Origin: Xanthostigma xanthostigma
Lineage: Eukaryota > Arthropoda > Insecta > Raphidioptera > Raphidiidae
Direction: 5' to 3'
NCBI GenBank assembly: GCA_963575645.1
Contig: OY754470.1
Location: 45,477,201 to 45,541,200 of the forward strand
DNA length: 64,000 nucleotides
Shown: positions 11,292 to 22,608 of the stretch, one piece after another
Numbering within the stretch: position 1 is the first letter of the stretch
How the letters are laid out: every line of letters begins with the position of its first letter
Notes under the pieces: generated by a model
What the model was told of the DNA's origin: nothing
The model's input: only the letters and a program-made list of their open reading frames with translations
The model's database searches: none
Position numbers and translations under genes: made by a program

Positions 11292-11980
11292 TGTGTCGCG
11301 GCACACTCGATCGAAGAGAAATTTCTTTTGTTTTCCATTATACATATATTTATAATGTATTTGTGACAGTATAGAAAATGAATTAATATCGTAATTTATA
11401 TTGCGTTATTGTGGCTTAGTCGTCATTAATTTGTGTCACCCATCTTTCGTTTCGTTGATTTTAATTTCCCAAATCGGCGAGATGCCGCATAAGAAGTTTC
11501 ACTTCAAACAGTCGTTCATAAACTCATTTATAGTTAAGTTTGTAAATTGTATCTTTCATTGCAGTCAAAAATAGACTATTGTGCATTCCACGCATTCTCT
11601 AAGGAGTTGAACTTTAGTCGTTTTCTGTAGTTAAATAAAGTGCAGTGGATTAAATCTTCTGTAGATGCAAATGAAGCACAAGAAAAACGTCAAGAGTTGT
11701 TTATTGTTATTTAATTTTATTACTAATTAAATGAAAGCGTCGCTGCGACAATAAATGCAAATTAAAATATACAGTGTTTTGTTGAGCTCAAGCGTTCAGT
11801 ACTTTTAATTTGTAATATAATAAAAAGTGTATTTTTCTTTTCAATTTTTAGGTCGCTGTATAATCCAGAATGATTTTTAGTTGATTCTTCTTTTTGAACA
11901 GCGTGTAGAAATCAACAAATATTTTAAGTAACTTTTTTATCAAAACTCAAAAATCAGAGAGAAATAGCCGTTCAAAGTTT
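11292..11980. other. Non-coding, no gene seen
   Basis: AT-rich; nothing recognised. Confidence 0.5.
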
Positions 11981-12288
11981 AATAATAATGCGTTTAACGT
12001 CCGTTTCTCGACTTTATGTCATAACAGACGCCATTCGCACCATTACTATATTTTTTTCTACCACACTTCCCGTTTATTTTCTACAGTTTTTAAACTTCAA
12101 CTTAATTAATAGCAATGGTCGAATGAAGGAATTTTTAGGAAATTAGGATAAGATACGCAATTTTTGAGCATAGGAGTTTGACAGGTAATCGTCCATGGCC
12201 TTGAATAAGGAACCATCTCGATATTTATGTGGAATTGTTGAGGGAAACCATGGAAAACCTCAACAAGATGGCTGGTACAGTTTCTCGC
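11981..12288 (-). mobile_element. tRNA-derived SINE, copy 1 (5'-truncated)
   Basis: It shares the body sequence AATGCGTTTAACGTCCGTTTC...GGAAAACCTCAACAAGATGG with 16331-16800 and 28726-29112. The ATT-repeat tail lies at the left end, so the element reads on the minus strand. The tRNA-like head is missing here. Confidence 0.75.
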
Positions 12289-13767
12289 CAAAGTTTAATT
12301 AAATTTTATTTAAAAAATTCAAAAGCCCGGTTACACGCGAAGAAATGGTAGAAGAAATAAACTTTTTTAAACTTCTTAATTTCAGTGTTAACATTAATTC
12401 GATTCAATAAATTTGTATTTTTTAACTAACATATTAATTTATTGTATACTTATGTATGTATCTACTGACGAATTTATACCTTTGTATAGGTGAATAATGA
12501 TAAACTATCTATCTAACGTCCATATCACGTGTATTGACGTTTTGGCGCGAATTTTAAAAAGTCATATTTGTAATCATTTTAATTTTTCGTTTTAAATATG
12601 TTTCAGTGAGACTTTAAATCTTTCTTTACACTGAAAAAATATAACGTCAAGTGCTCTATTGCAACTTAAAATTTGTATTAAATTGCAAATAATATTTTTA
12701 TTTTATTTCTGAAGTACAAATAACACATTTATTAATAAGATAAAGTTTGTTGTATACCACTTAACTTACTTTAGAAACTGACAAGTCGAATTAATGAAAA
12801 TATATTCTTCTAGAACTTTATGAAAGTGATTAATTTGTTTGTTGTAGTACCAACACAATATACCTGAAATACACTAAGTACCTTACTTCGTTTGGAGTAT
12901 TAAATAACTGAGAAATGCGGATGAAAAATGACATAGTGTAGTTGCTTAAAAGTTGCTTGAAAAAGGTAGATTTTAATTTAATTTGAGTGTTCAAAAGTTT
13001 GTATATTATTATTATTTTTCATAACGTAATGTTAGTAACGAGAAAATAATATCGAATAGACTGTATACGCTTTATAGAACACATAAAAAGAAAAACGGAT
13101 AAATGCCAAACTTAATGGCTGTCCAAATTCGCATTTTTTTTCCTTATTGATCTTTCCATTTATGTAAAAAAATGTTCATTGAAAATTCAATTGATTTATT
13201 CTTCTCCCGCCAACCCATCACGAAACGATTTTAAATTTCATTTAAATGTTATTTCAACCTATTCGATTATGAGGTAGGAATACCTATTTCTCGAATCAAC
13301 TTTAGATGCGGTTGGCGGGGGCGTCGCCCCACCGGAACCCGCCAACCTACCGAGTTTGAGTACGTAAACTTCAAAATAAAGTAAACAACATTCTATTCGA
13401 AGATGCATAGGATAACCGTTTTTTTTTTGTGACCGGAGTTACCCCTTTTTCACGGTCCGACCCTTTCCAGCCTGCCAACCATTGTATTTTTCTTTAAAGC
13501 AGGGTTTAAGTTTCCCAAATATCCGTGAACTGGCCTATTCTGAGATCCATAGGATTTGAGTGTTATCTCGTGCTTAACGAATGAATTTAACTCTAGTTTT
13601 TTTATTATGAGGCACCTGCATGCAGTGCTTCATAGTACAGAGGTAGATAAAAGACTAAGTAATCATGTTCAATACTGTGAAATGAAATTTGAGAGAAACA
13701 ATGATATGCAGTGTTTCAAAAAGCAAACGAAGAATATAATAATAATTTATTACTGGCGATTGTATTA
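12289..13767. other. Non-coding; GGTTGGCGGG inverted motif
   Basis: AT-rich apart from 13310-13347, where GTTGGCGGG and CCCGCCAAC flank a GC-rich centre. Two nearby CCCGCCAACC/CCTGCCAACC-type phrases (about 13207 and 13470) may mark a decayed element. No gene seen. Confidence 0.45.
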
Positions 13768-14479
13768 AGGGTGTTCCATTAAGGATTTTTTTTTGACAGC
13801 TGTCAATTCAGCCATATTGACCTCCAGTTTTTTCTGTTTTGACATTTGAAAAGAGGAAGGTTTGCCATTTGTTAAAATCTCATCGTGTAGTACGAAATTT
13901 TCCGGAAAAAACATATTCAGCGATGAACCACATATTTTTCATCTCAACATCTATGTAAACAATAAAAAAAATTCTTTTGAATTTGTTTTTTTATTTTTGT
14001 GGCGTGAATTAGTGAATATTGATCTGCATGGCATGTGGTTTCAACAAGATGGAGCCACATGTCCTACAGCAGCTATAACAGTGGATTTATTGACCCAAAA
14101 ATTTCCTGGACGAATTATCTCAAAAAATGGTGCTGTTACGTGGTCACTAAGAACATGTCATTTAACACCTTTGGATTTCTTTCTCTGGGGCTATGTTAAA
14201 TCACAAGTATACAGCAATAATCCACAAAAAATTGATTAATTTAAAGCGGAGATTATTAGTGTTATTGTTGAGATTCAGCCCAATTTGTGTGAAAAAGTCA
14301 TCGAAAATTTTTACAAGAGAGTCACTATCTGTAGAGCATCAAGAAGTGCTTACTTACATAATATTCTTTTTAAAACGTAAATGGCAAACCTTTAACTTTC
14401 ATATAATGCAAAAATTAAGATACTTTCAATGTAAACATTGTTTCTTTTTAATTAAAAAAAATCCCTAATGGAACACCCA
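13768..14479 (+). mobile_element. Deleted Tc1/mariner-type transposon
   Basis: The 712-bp element has ends (A/T)GGGTGTTCCATTA(A/G)GGATTTTTTTT in inverted orientation. TTA flanks both sides (13765-13767 and 14480-14482), containing the TA expected of the family. It keeps pieces of the transposase (see next entry). Confidence 0.8.
13862..14380 (+). pseudogene. Tc1/mariner-type transposase remnant
   Basis: A first piece (SDEPHIFHLNIYVNN) corresponds to the start of the catalytic domain. After a deletion the frame resumes at MWFQQDGATCPTA (second catalytic Asp, with the usual His replaced by Pro) and continues through LTPLDFFLWGYVKS (third Asp). A TAA at 14237-14239 interrupts the same frame, which then continues (FKAEIISVIVEIQPNLCEKV) to a natural-looking end at 14380. 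The block order is typical of insect mariner-like proteins. Internal deletion and stop make it non-functional. Confidence 0.8.
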
Positions 14480-15072
14480 TTATAAGTCGTAACTCGTAGG
14501 TATAAAAATCTTTCGAATGATTTTGAATAACCTGTCGAGTCGTCTTGAGATATCATATATTATATTAATACGTTAAGGTTAAGAATGTTTGCCTCCCTTT
14601 TTAGAAAAAACCTCACAATTTCTCCACATAACTTATATATCATTTTACAGATAATTGCTTGCTCTACTGAAATCGACAACTAAAAAATTTATTATTGCTT
14701 TTGTTTTTGTAAATTAATTAAAATACAGCAACGCTGAACAACGTCTGCCATCTGACGGTGACGAATTTAATTTTGAAACAGCAAGCAACGCTGAATAACG
14801 TCACAGCAATGCTGCATGATGCCATCTGACGGCTTAGCTCAACGCTTTTGCTACTTGCGGCTCTATTACAATTTTAGTAAAATATTTCTTCGATCTGTCA
14901 TCTGAGCTTCATATTGTAATACAACAAAAAGAAGAACGTTATAAGGAGTGTGCAAAATTAGAAACGAATTGAATACCTGCAATCATATTTAAAAAATAAT
15001 TTTGTAAAGTGATAATTATTATATTTAGATGAGTTTAGTTACAGTTAGTAATTATTATAATATATTGTTTAC
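14480..15072. other. Non-coding; local GCAACGCTGAA.AACGTC repeats
   Basis: AT-rich, with a short local duplication around 14727-14835 (GCAACGCTGAACAACGTC and GCCATCTGACGG each occur twice). No gene. Confidence 0.45.
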
Positions 15073-15456
15073 AGAGTAGCTACTGTTTGCTACAATTGTT
15101 AAGAAACACCCATTGTTACAATGCTATCAACATAGAAAAATTAGTTTTTATTTTTTTCCAAACAATGTCACCGTCGGGATACGAACCCCGAATCTTTCCA
15201 CTCTCGCGGCGGACTGTGTTACATTACACCAAAGTGACACAACTATCAAACTATAATTCTAATATTTATAGCATTAGTAACCGATTTTTTCACATCATGC
15301 GAGAGCCAATTATATTAGTTAACGCTAGATATGAACCAATACAGTAGTGAGAGCTATGAGTGAATGTTTGGAAAAAAATAAAAACTAATTTTTCTATGTT
15401 GATAGCATTGTAACAATGGGTGTTTCTTAACAATTGTAGCAAACAGTAGCTACTCT
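15073..15456. mobile_element. Inverted-repeat element with tRNA-like core
   Basis: Arms of about 90 bp (AGAGTAGCTACTGTTTGCTA... and its inverse ending at 15456) enclose about 200 bp. Within the loop, about 15170-15195, CGTCGGGATACGAACCCCG read on the minus strand gives a Pol III B-box-like GGTTCGTATCC. The TTTGGTGTAATGTAACAC stretch could be an A-box remnant. Either a SINE inside a MITE or a SINE that has itself become palindromic. Confidence 0.65.
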
Positions 15457-16054
15457 ATAAATAATTATTATACTTATTTAGTGCGATTTGCGAATAATTC
15501 GCACAGGTCACACTAGTATTTTAATAATCGAATAGTTTTTCCATCACAAATTGATAGAATCGTTTATTGTCGCTCCAACGTGGACGTACGACCCGAGGTT
15601 ACTCAGCCATGTCCACAGAAACAATAAATTGGACATCCTCGGTTTTACTTATTCACACAACTTTATAGTAGATGTTGTAAAAGCTTTGTGTTTGCAATCT
15701 GTTCTAAAGCCCCACTTTAAATGTATAACGGAGAACTATAGTAGCTCTTCAACATCCAAGTTGCGTTTTCAAAGCAAAGCATAAATACTTGAAGTAGGTA
15801 AAGAAAGGAAAGTTTGCTGTTACAATAACGTCTTCTAAATGCTCAGAACTCGACATTCTAAATGCTCAGAACTCGACAGTACCACTCTTATACTAGCGCC
15901 GTACACCGTGAACAGAAATGATTGACGTTAACGTTTCGAAACTTGCAACGGGAAACAGTCTCCCGTATCCCGAGATGAGAAAAATTGTTAATAATAATAA
16001 TAATTGTGAAAATTAACTCTAATAATTTAGAGTGATGATGATCCTGTTTAAATG
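15457..16054. other. Non-coding; 24-bp tandem duplication
   Basis: TTCTAAATGCTCAGAACTCG is present twice in tandem at about 15833-15880. Nothing else recognised. Confidence 0.5.
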
Positions 16055-16331
16055 TTGTAAGATTAAAGGATTAATCCTGGTGGCATAGGATCGATGAACT
16101 AAGCAAATACTGAAGGTTTTTTTATTGTCTGACGTTTCGGCAAACTTTATGCCATCTTCTGAGAATCAATGCTGTCATAACAACAATACTGAAAAAACAG
16201 ACAGCATTGATTCTCCGAAGATGAAATAAAGTTTGCCGAAACGTCAGACAATAAAATGCAATAAAAAACCCTTCAGTATTCGCTTAGTTCATCGATCCTA
16301 TGCCACCAGGATTCATCCTTTAATCTTACAA
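16055..16331. mobile_element. Fold-back element with hammerhead-like cores (Penelope-like?)
   Basis: Two arms of about 127 bp, starting TTGTAAGATTAAAGGATTAA, pair almost completely around a short loop. Each arm contains, in outward orientation, AGAAGATGGCA...TGCCGAAACGTC or a close variant. That is a short stem between an (N)GAAGA and a GAAACGTC box, resembling the conserved core of minimal hammerhead ribozymes found in Penelope-like retroelements. No coding sequence is present. The ribozyme reading is inference. Confidence 0.65.
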
Positions 16332-16800
16332 TAATAATAATGCGTTTAACGTCCGTTTCTCGACTTTACGCCACGCACCATACTATTTTCCATCTATCAC
16401 ACTTCCCGTTATTTTCCACATTTTTCAACTTCCACTTAATTAATAGCAATTGGCGAATGTAGGAATTTTAGGACATTAGGATAAGGTAGGCAAGTTTTGA
16501 GCATAGGAGTTTGACAGGTAATCGGCTATGGCTTTAAATAAGGAACCATCTCGATATTTATCTGGAATTATTGAGGGAAATCATGGAAAACCTCAACAAG
16601 GTGGCCGGTACAGGAATTGCCGTTTCTCGACGAGAGGCAGCACGAAAAAGTCTCAGCCACATTGCCCCCGTCGGGGATTGAATCCGGTATCTCTCGAATG
16701 CGACACTGATGACGTATACTTCAGTAAAAAAAAGAGGTGCGTCGGTTCGTGGACACGCGTTGGAAGCTAATAGACCAAGCTACCAGACCCGCCAGACCTA
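16331..16800 (-). mobile_element. tRNA-derived SINE, copy 2 (most complete)
   Basis: Read on the minus strand, it starts with a tRNA-like head: A-box-like GGTAGCTTGGTCTATTAGC (16788-16765) and a B-box-like GGATTCAATCC (about 16687-16675). A unique body follows and then an (ATT)n tail at 16331. These are the marks of a Pol III SINE. It inserted immediately beside the fold-back at 16055-16331. Confidence 0.8.
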
Positions 16801-16867
16801 CTTCAATTCAGTACTGCTAAGATTTTATCAGTAAATGCACAATATTTAGCTAAAAACGTATGCCAAT

Positions 16868-17275
16868 TTGCTAGTTGGATTATGTCAAAAAATTTTCGTT
16901 AAACAAAAAATGGTCCTAAGATACATGTTTCGTCTAAATAATACCGATTCTTGTGTTCCCTTTTTCAAACTACATAGTATAATGACACTGCCCTGTATTT
17001 GTCTATATTACGTAACTGTATATATAAAAATTCATGATCACGCTTTATCCATGGTAGGGGACACACATCAGTATAATACTAGGCATGGTACAGCTATCAA
17101 AGCTCCCAAATGTAATACTGTGAGCTTTCAAAGAAGCCCTATGAATTTTTTCATAGCAGTTTTTAACGATCTGCCATCTCATATAAAAAATATTCCAACA
17201 AATTCTAAATTCAAAAATATTTTTAACAAAAAAATTGAACCGACTTCAAAATATGCACTAAAAAGTAAAAAATAA
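16868..17275 (+). pseudogene. Non-LTR retrotransposon polyprotein, C-terminal end
   Basis: A 135-codon frame ends at 17275 and reads RLNNTDSCVPFFKLHSIMTL, HQYNTRHGTAIKAP and VFNDLPSHIKNIPTNSKFKN. This is the standard C-terminus after the reverse transcriptase of many insect LINEs ('LF..L.ILTLP...YNTR...L..Y..LP..IK....FK..LK'). The catalytic RT domain is missing. It is an ordinary 5'-truncated LINE copy, and no open start codon is expected. Confidence 0.75.
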
Positions 17276-17586
17276 TAATTATTGTTATTTTTGGAGTCGG
17301 TGTCAGCCAAAATGAAATCTATTCCGAGAACTAGAGACATGTAAGATTTAAATTGCTATTTTCGAATTCCGATGTGACACCGACTTCAAAAATATCAATA
17401 ATTATTATTAAAAATATTTCGACGGGACCACCTCGGAAGTGCACTCTTTCGAATAAAAAAAGAATTTTGAAAATCGGTCCATAATTGACGGAGAAATCGG
17501 TGAACATACATAAAAAAATATATATATATATATTTATATACAGTCGAACATAGAACCTCCTCCTTTTATGAAGTCGGTTAAAAATA
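17276..17586 (+). repeat. LINE 3' flank and 'AACCGACTTC' element ends
   Basis: Inverted phrases GGAGTCGGTGTCA (about 17292) and TGACACCGACTTCAAAAATA (from 17374) form a hairpin. A (TA)n run is at 17519-17535. The block closes with AACCTCCTCCTTTTATGAAG / TCGGTTAAAAA at about 17555-17586. Such 'AACCGACTTC' ends are, to my knowledge, frequent in lepidopteran genomes. A partial relative is at about 20735-20810. Confidence 0.55.
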
Positions 17587-18175
17587 GCGCTTAAAAGGTT
17601 CTTAATTTCAAAGTCTTTTTATTAAAATTAGCGATTTTTTCTCAAACTGATTATTTTGTATGACAAATGACAATCCAAGCATCTTGTAGATCTTTTGGAA
17701 ATAAACGATTATTATTATTATTATTTTACTATCGCTATACAGACACTTAAACAGCTGTTTTATAGTGGAGCGTGCAAAACATATTTTAAACAATTTTACA
17801 CCGTAAAAAGAGTAACGTAATAAAACGAATTATTGTTACGATAAGGAAAGTAAAAAATGTACTGAAAATCGATGATCTGTTTATATATTTTCCACGCGTA
17901 CATAAATACAGAGTGAAAATTACAAAACAAAAAAAAAACGGTAGAAATGTACATTCAATTATTTTTGAAAACAAATGTAACACAAAAAACATTTCTGTTC
18001 CATTTAAAGTTTCGATAATCCAATCAATGGTCAGTATAATTCAATTGCGTCAACAACCACTACATCTGTACATGCATTGTCAATAATACAGTCACAGTGA
18101 CAGGTTTTTTTCAATAAAAATAACTTCCAGCAGTCCGGCTTTACATGTCCTGTGCAGACTTCTACCATGTGTACT
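17587..18175. other. Non-coding, no gene seen
   Basis: AT-rich; nothing recognised. Confidence 0.5.
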
Positions 18176-18703
18176 AAAGGCCGCTTCACACGAGGCTGGT
18201 TTTGATTCGTTGCTGGGAGTTGCGCTGGCTACGTAGATGCGTGCGTGGTCAAAAGATGGATTTCAAAATTAAGACCGCTGTACAATACGCCCCACGAATC
18301 TAAAAGGCTCGAAAGTTGCGAGCTTGCGCTTGTACAGTCTGTTGAAAAACTACAAACTCGCAACTCAACAAAATTAAAATAACAATAACAACTTGACAAT
18401 AGCGTACTAGACTGTGTTTTAAAGCAGGAAAGCGAAAAGTGACAAAGGCAACGAGCGATCATGGCCAATCACCGACGAGCGCACGTTCCGTGCAGGTAGC
18501 TGGGAGGTGGTGGGAGTATCAACGGCTCTAAAATGTGTCTTTGTTACGCTGTTTGTGACTAACTTCCGAACCTTTTAGATCCGTGGCGCGTATTGTACAC
18601 GAGGCTGGTTTTTCCAACGGAATTGTTGCTGGGAGTAGCGCTATGGCTGCAAGTTTGGAAATGACGTCACTGCGGGCTCGCTTGCGTGGTCACTAGATTG
18701 CGG
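18176..18703 (+). repeat. Two partial copies of the 'CACACGAGGCTGG' MITE family
   Basis: AGGCCGCTTCACACGAGGCTGG (18178) and GTACACGAGGCTGGTTTTTC (18595) each start a same-strand partial copy. The family's more complete member is 51197-51629. The first shares GTGCGTGGTCAAAAGATGG and ATTTCAAAATTAAGACCG with that member. Confidence 0.6.
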
Positions 18704-18876
18704 ATATGAATTTACTTACTGAAGGATGTGTTTAATTTGGTGCAGATGTTGAATTCATATTAATAAAGAAATTAAGTAATTATTTTAAGGAATGTATTAA
18801 GGGATAACATTTTTTATTTTGTCCACAGAGAAAGTTCAAGTCCACATAATAAATCCGCACTGCCTGTATTGGTAAA
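18704..18876 (+). repeat. Dispersed repeat family B (copy 2)
   Basis: Matches 7969-8185 around TTTGGTGCAGATGTTGAATT and CACATAATAAATCCGCACTG, with an insertion between them. It ends a few bases before the Helitron at 18882. Confidence 0.55.
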
Positions 18877-18881
18877 TCATA

Positions 18882-19220
18882 TCATACTAATATTATAAAG
18901 AGAAAATAATTGTATTTTTGTTTGCAATGAATAAACTCAAAAACTTTTGGACCGATTTTAAAATTTCTTTCACTAATAGAATGCTACATTATCACTGAGT
19001 AATATAGGTTATATTGTTAATCGAGTTAAATTAAAGATCCCTACGAAAACCAATAATGTAACCCAAGGTGTAAAAAATATATAAAAACTTTTGAACGGTA
19101 ACTTCGATCATCATGTTTGGACACTAATTTAATCTCGGTAAACTAAGATGAACGTGCGTACTCATGTGTCTCCCCTCATTTGTTCTTTTGCACCCGGGTG
19201 AAACCGGGACGGACCGCTAG
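18882..19220 (+). mobile_element. Non-autonomous Helitron
   Basis: It starts TCATACTAATATTATAAAG and ends GACGGACCGCTAG. It sits between A (18881) and T (19221), the canonical Helitron target. CACCCGGGTGAAACCGGG just before the CTAG end forms the usual 3' terminal hairpin. 339 bp, non-coding. Confidence 0.85.
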
Positions 19221-19267
19221 TACATTTATATTGACATTATGAGTTTATTTAGTTATTGTCTATAAAT

Positions 19268-19516
19268 CTTCAAATAAATAAAATTGTCGACCAATTTTTC
19301 TCAGACCAATATATTGATTCTTTCAAACTTCACCATTCGTGTAAATAAATAATAATTAATAATTTAATACTAATTAATTTTTATATTTTTAGATTTTTCT
19401 GAAGAAGAACCAAAGTCGGATCGAAACGTCATCTTATGTTATATTGATTTGTTATTTTTTATTTTGTCAATATATTGGTCTGAGAAAAATTGGTCGACAA
19501 TTTTATTTATTTGAAG
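19268..19516. mobile_element. Inverted-repeat element with hammerhead-like core
   Basis: Arms of about 50 bp (CTTCAAATAAATAAAATTGT... and the inverse) enclose about 150 bp. The loop contains CTGAAGA (19399-19405), a possible short stem GAACC/GGATC and GAAACGTC (19423-19430), in the order of a hammerhead core. A diverged relative of the arm lies near 58034. Confidence 0.65.
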
Positions 19517-20470
19517 ATTTCTATTCAGACGTTAATCAAAGATTTTGATTGTCTATAAAAAAAAGTATTAAATTTAAATAAATCAAATTAATTTTGAGTC
19601 GCTGCGTGAGATTTCTGATTGCCTGGCAATCAAAGTTACTTTGAAAATAAGCAATAACATATTTTATCACACTACATTTATTATTGTGAAAAGAAATTTT
19701 TTTCAACAAAATCTTATTAAAGAATTGAAGCATAATATAAGCCCTTTGACAACCGTAATATCGAATCATTACCTTATATAACCAAAACTGTGAATAAAAA
19801 TAGATCAAAGCATATTTTTACACGTTTCGCGACTCAACGAAAAATCAATGTAAAAATATTTTTATCATTTCTGCACGTATCTGGATATATACACTTCCAT
19901 GCCCACAAAACAAAGTGGCGCACATTGCATTTTTACTATTTCTATTATATTTTTAATCTCCAACGCAAAAAGAAGGAGTGGTACACCTAAATTTGAACCT
20001 TTGCTTGTCTGTGGCAACGTAGCTTTAAAACGGATAGATGATTAGATGATTTTTTAAGAAACGCCAGTGGCTACCGATTACGCAGATCTTTTTACGGTGC
20101 TCCAGAGATCATACAATAATCTTGTCAATTTTTGATATTTTTAAATAAAAAAAATAATTATAATATTTCTGAATGTGAATACTTTTAAATAGTAAAACTC
20201 CAAATCAAAAAATTCACATAGTTTTCCTTGAAAAAATTCACAAAAATGACCTTCTTTTCCGGCTCCTAGGTGGATATTCCGAAGTACATAAAACGTGATA
20301 GAAATTAAATAGGCGCCGACCTCAATACTTTGTTACCTTACGCTTTTTAGTGACCCTTTTTGAAGGAGATTTATTTTTTTTAAAGTTTTGTTATTTTTAA
20401 CTTTTATAGTGTCTATTGAAACCGAAGAACATCGTTCACGCCAACAACTACAACTTTTGCAATATTATTA
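19517..20470. other. Non-coding, no gene seen
   Basis: AT-rich; short ORFs here show no recognisable protein. Confidence 0.5.
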
Positions 20471-20638
20471 ATAAAAATCGCAGGATTGTGGACAAAAAGT
20501 TATTTATTTAGTTTACGACGTTTCGTCTATAAAAAAATCTAAATTTGTAGACGAAACGTCGTACACTAAATAAATAACTTTTTGTCCACAATCCTGCGAT
20601 TTTTATTAAAAATTATCTCGATGGACACGATATCTAAT
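20471..20638 (+). mobile_element. Fold-back element, GACGTTTCGTC family (copy 1)
   Basis: Arms of about 60 bp, ATAAAAATCGCAGGATTGTG through ACGACGTTTCGTCTA, are near-perfect inverses. A shared border TATCTCGATGGACACGATATC (20612-20632) follows. Copies: 46258-46440 (opposite orientation, complete) and 42413-42515 (one arm only). Confidence 0.75.
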
Positions 20639-20734
20639 ATATATTTTGCAATATTATTTTGATTTTTGTTAATTTTCTAAAAAGTGGTTGAATTGGTTTT
20701 GCTAAAAATTTATATGGGACCAACTTTGAGACAT

Positions 20735-20915
20735 ACAATAAAAAAGGAGTAATCGAAATCGGTTCATAATCGAACGTATAACCTCCTTCTTTTTTGAAGT
20801 CTGTGAACAACAATCCCATCAAGAACATAAATGTGAAAAAGAATTGAGATCTAAAAAGATCTCAATTCTTTTTATGTTGAATACTGAAATTGCCTCCCTT
20901 TTTCACATTTATGTT
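20735..20915. repeat. 'GAAGTC' element end and small 'ACATAAATGTGAAAAA' hairpin
   Basis: 20735-20810 resembles the end of the 17.5-kb element (AACCTCCTTCTTTTTTGAAG). 20824-20915 is bounded by AACATAAATGTGAAAAA and its inverse, with an inner hairpin AAAAAGAATTGAGATC. The terminal motif is the same as in 29722-29980. Confidence 0.6.
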
Positions 20916-21119
20916 GGGAACTCATTACTTTTTGTAAAGAAATTATTATTATTTATCATTTAAAAGTGATTTGTAAAATTATTGTTTTTTCTTGTACCTA
21001 TAGTTTTCTTTTTCGAAAGGCGTTAGGTGTTAATAAAAATCGATTAGGTACTTGGAAAATATTTCAAACCATAAAAATTCACTGTTTTCTGATTTTTTTC
21101 TTTATATACAGACAAAATT
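20916..21119. other. Non-coding, no gene seen
   Basis: AT-rich. Confidence 0.4.
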
Positions 21120-21263
21120 ACCTATAGTTCAGTTGACGAAGACCCGAAATTGGCAAATAAATGCAAAAAATTGTGTAGTCTGGATTAATACTTTTTATAA
21201 TAGGGTTGACCCCCAGGTATAACATACCAAAAGTCCCCAGCCAGGGACCGCTTGCTTTAGGCG
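21120..21263 (-). repeat. Dispersed repeat family C (inverted partner at 22068-22205)
   Basis: Contains GGTATAACATACCAAAAGTC and the CCCCAGC..GGGA.CGCTTGC phrase, present inverted at 22068-22205. Confidence 0.65.
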
Positions 21264-22067
21264 GAGGGGATATGTCCCACATTATAGTTTTTCCTAAATA
21301 TTTCAAAAACTAAGCGTCGTAGAAAAAAAAAACCTTAAAACGTAATGAAGCTTATTAAATTTCTTACAAAATGATATATTAATTGTATATTTATGACAAA
21401 TACAAAAGGAAATGCAAGGGATATAAATGTGATACAAACTGAAAACAAAGTATTATTGCCTTAGAAAATTAATGTTTATTATTCCGTTGAGCTATAATTA
21501 TAGATGAAGATTCTTCCTTACATTCAATCCAATATACCATTAGTTATCTTTTGGTTCATGTTGAAATTAGGGATGTTACGGAGGTGGTTTTATCGGAACC
21601 GAAGTCGGAGTCGGAGTTTTTAAATTTGGTTTTTCGGAGTCGGAACCGGAATCGGAGTCGGAGATGGTGGCAGAAGGAAGATGTGTTAAGGGCAGGCAAT
21701 AAAATAATATAGTACAAACACTACAAACATTAAGCAGTCAGCCTTTTTAATTTCAATTAAAAAATAATAAATATAGGTGTCACAAATAAAAATAATCACA
21801 TTTTTATAACAGTTAGCAAATTAAATCAAACTAATTGACTCCAGAAGTAGCAAATTATATTTAACCTTTCCCTTTATTTCTAGATAAACTTGACATAAAA
21901 ATTATTTGTTGACATTTTCACCTCCCGTATCTCCCTTATAAATAAATCTAAAAAAAAAATTATACGGCATTTTGTAGAAAATTTAATCAGCTTTATTTTT
22001 TATAAAAGGTTCTCTTTTCTAAAACGCATGTCTTTTTAGAGAATCACGAAGAACCAAAAAATGGGAC
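21264..22067. other. Non-coding; (TCGGAG)n microsatellite-like tract
   Basis: AT-rich except 21590-21665, where GGAGTCGGAG/CGGAACCGGA units repeat irregularly. No gene. Confidence 0.5.
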
Positions 22068-22420
22068 CTATTTGCTCCCCTCCCGCCCAAAGCAAGTGCC
22101 TCCCCGCTGGGGACTTTTAATATGTTATACCTGGGTATCACCCCTATCATTTGAAATAATAACCCAGACTACACAATTTATTGTTTTTATTTTTCCTTCG
22201 TTGACTGGATTACTAGCTGGACGCAGTGAGTCAGTCAGTGATAAAAATGCCGATTTTTAGACGTTAATATCTCAATAACCGTTTAAGCTGTATTTATGAA
22301 ATTTGGGGTACTATAGTTAATCTAAGGGGTTTTAATAAATAAACCAAATTTCATGTGTTTATGATAGATTTTGACTTATTAAGGGATCAAAAGTGGCTCC
22401 AAATGGTTCGTGTAATATAA
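22068..22420 (+). repeat. Repeat family C partner followed by family D fragment
   Basis: 22068-22205 is the inverse of 21120-21263. Then CAGTGAGTCAGTCAGTGAT and TATGAAATTTGGGGTACTAT (about 22221-22318) mark a family that recurs at about 30098-30330 and 62030-62210. Confidence 0.55.
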
Positions 22421-22608
22421 CACACGGCTACAGCTTCTTTTCTTTATTGAACTTGGCATGACACGCTGCCGCGTGCCTAGATATAAAACCTGACATCGTC
22501 CATTTGTCCTTAAAGTCACAGATATCATTATTATACTATTTACCAAGTGGTGTGCACATATTTTGTACGTGAAGGCATATGACCTAATGTAATATCCTTT
22601 TGTTCCAG

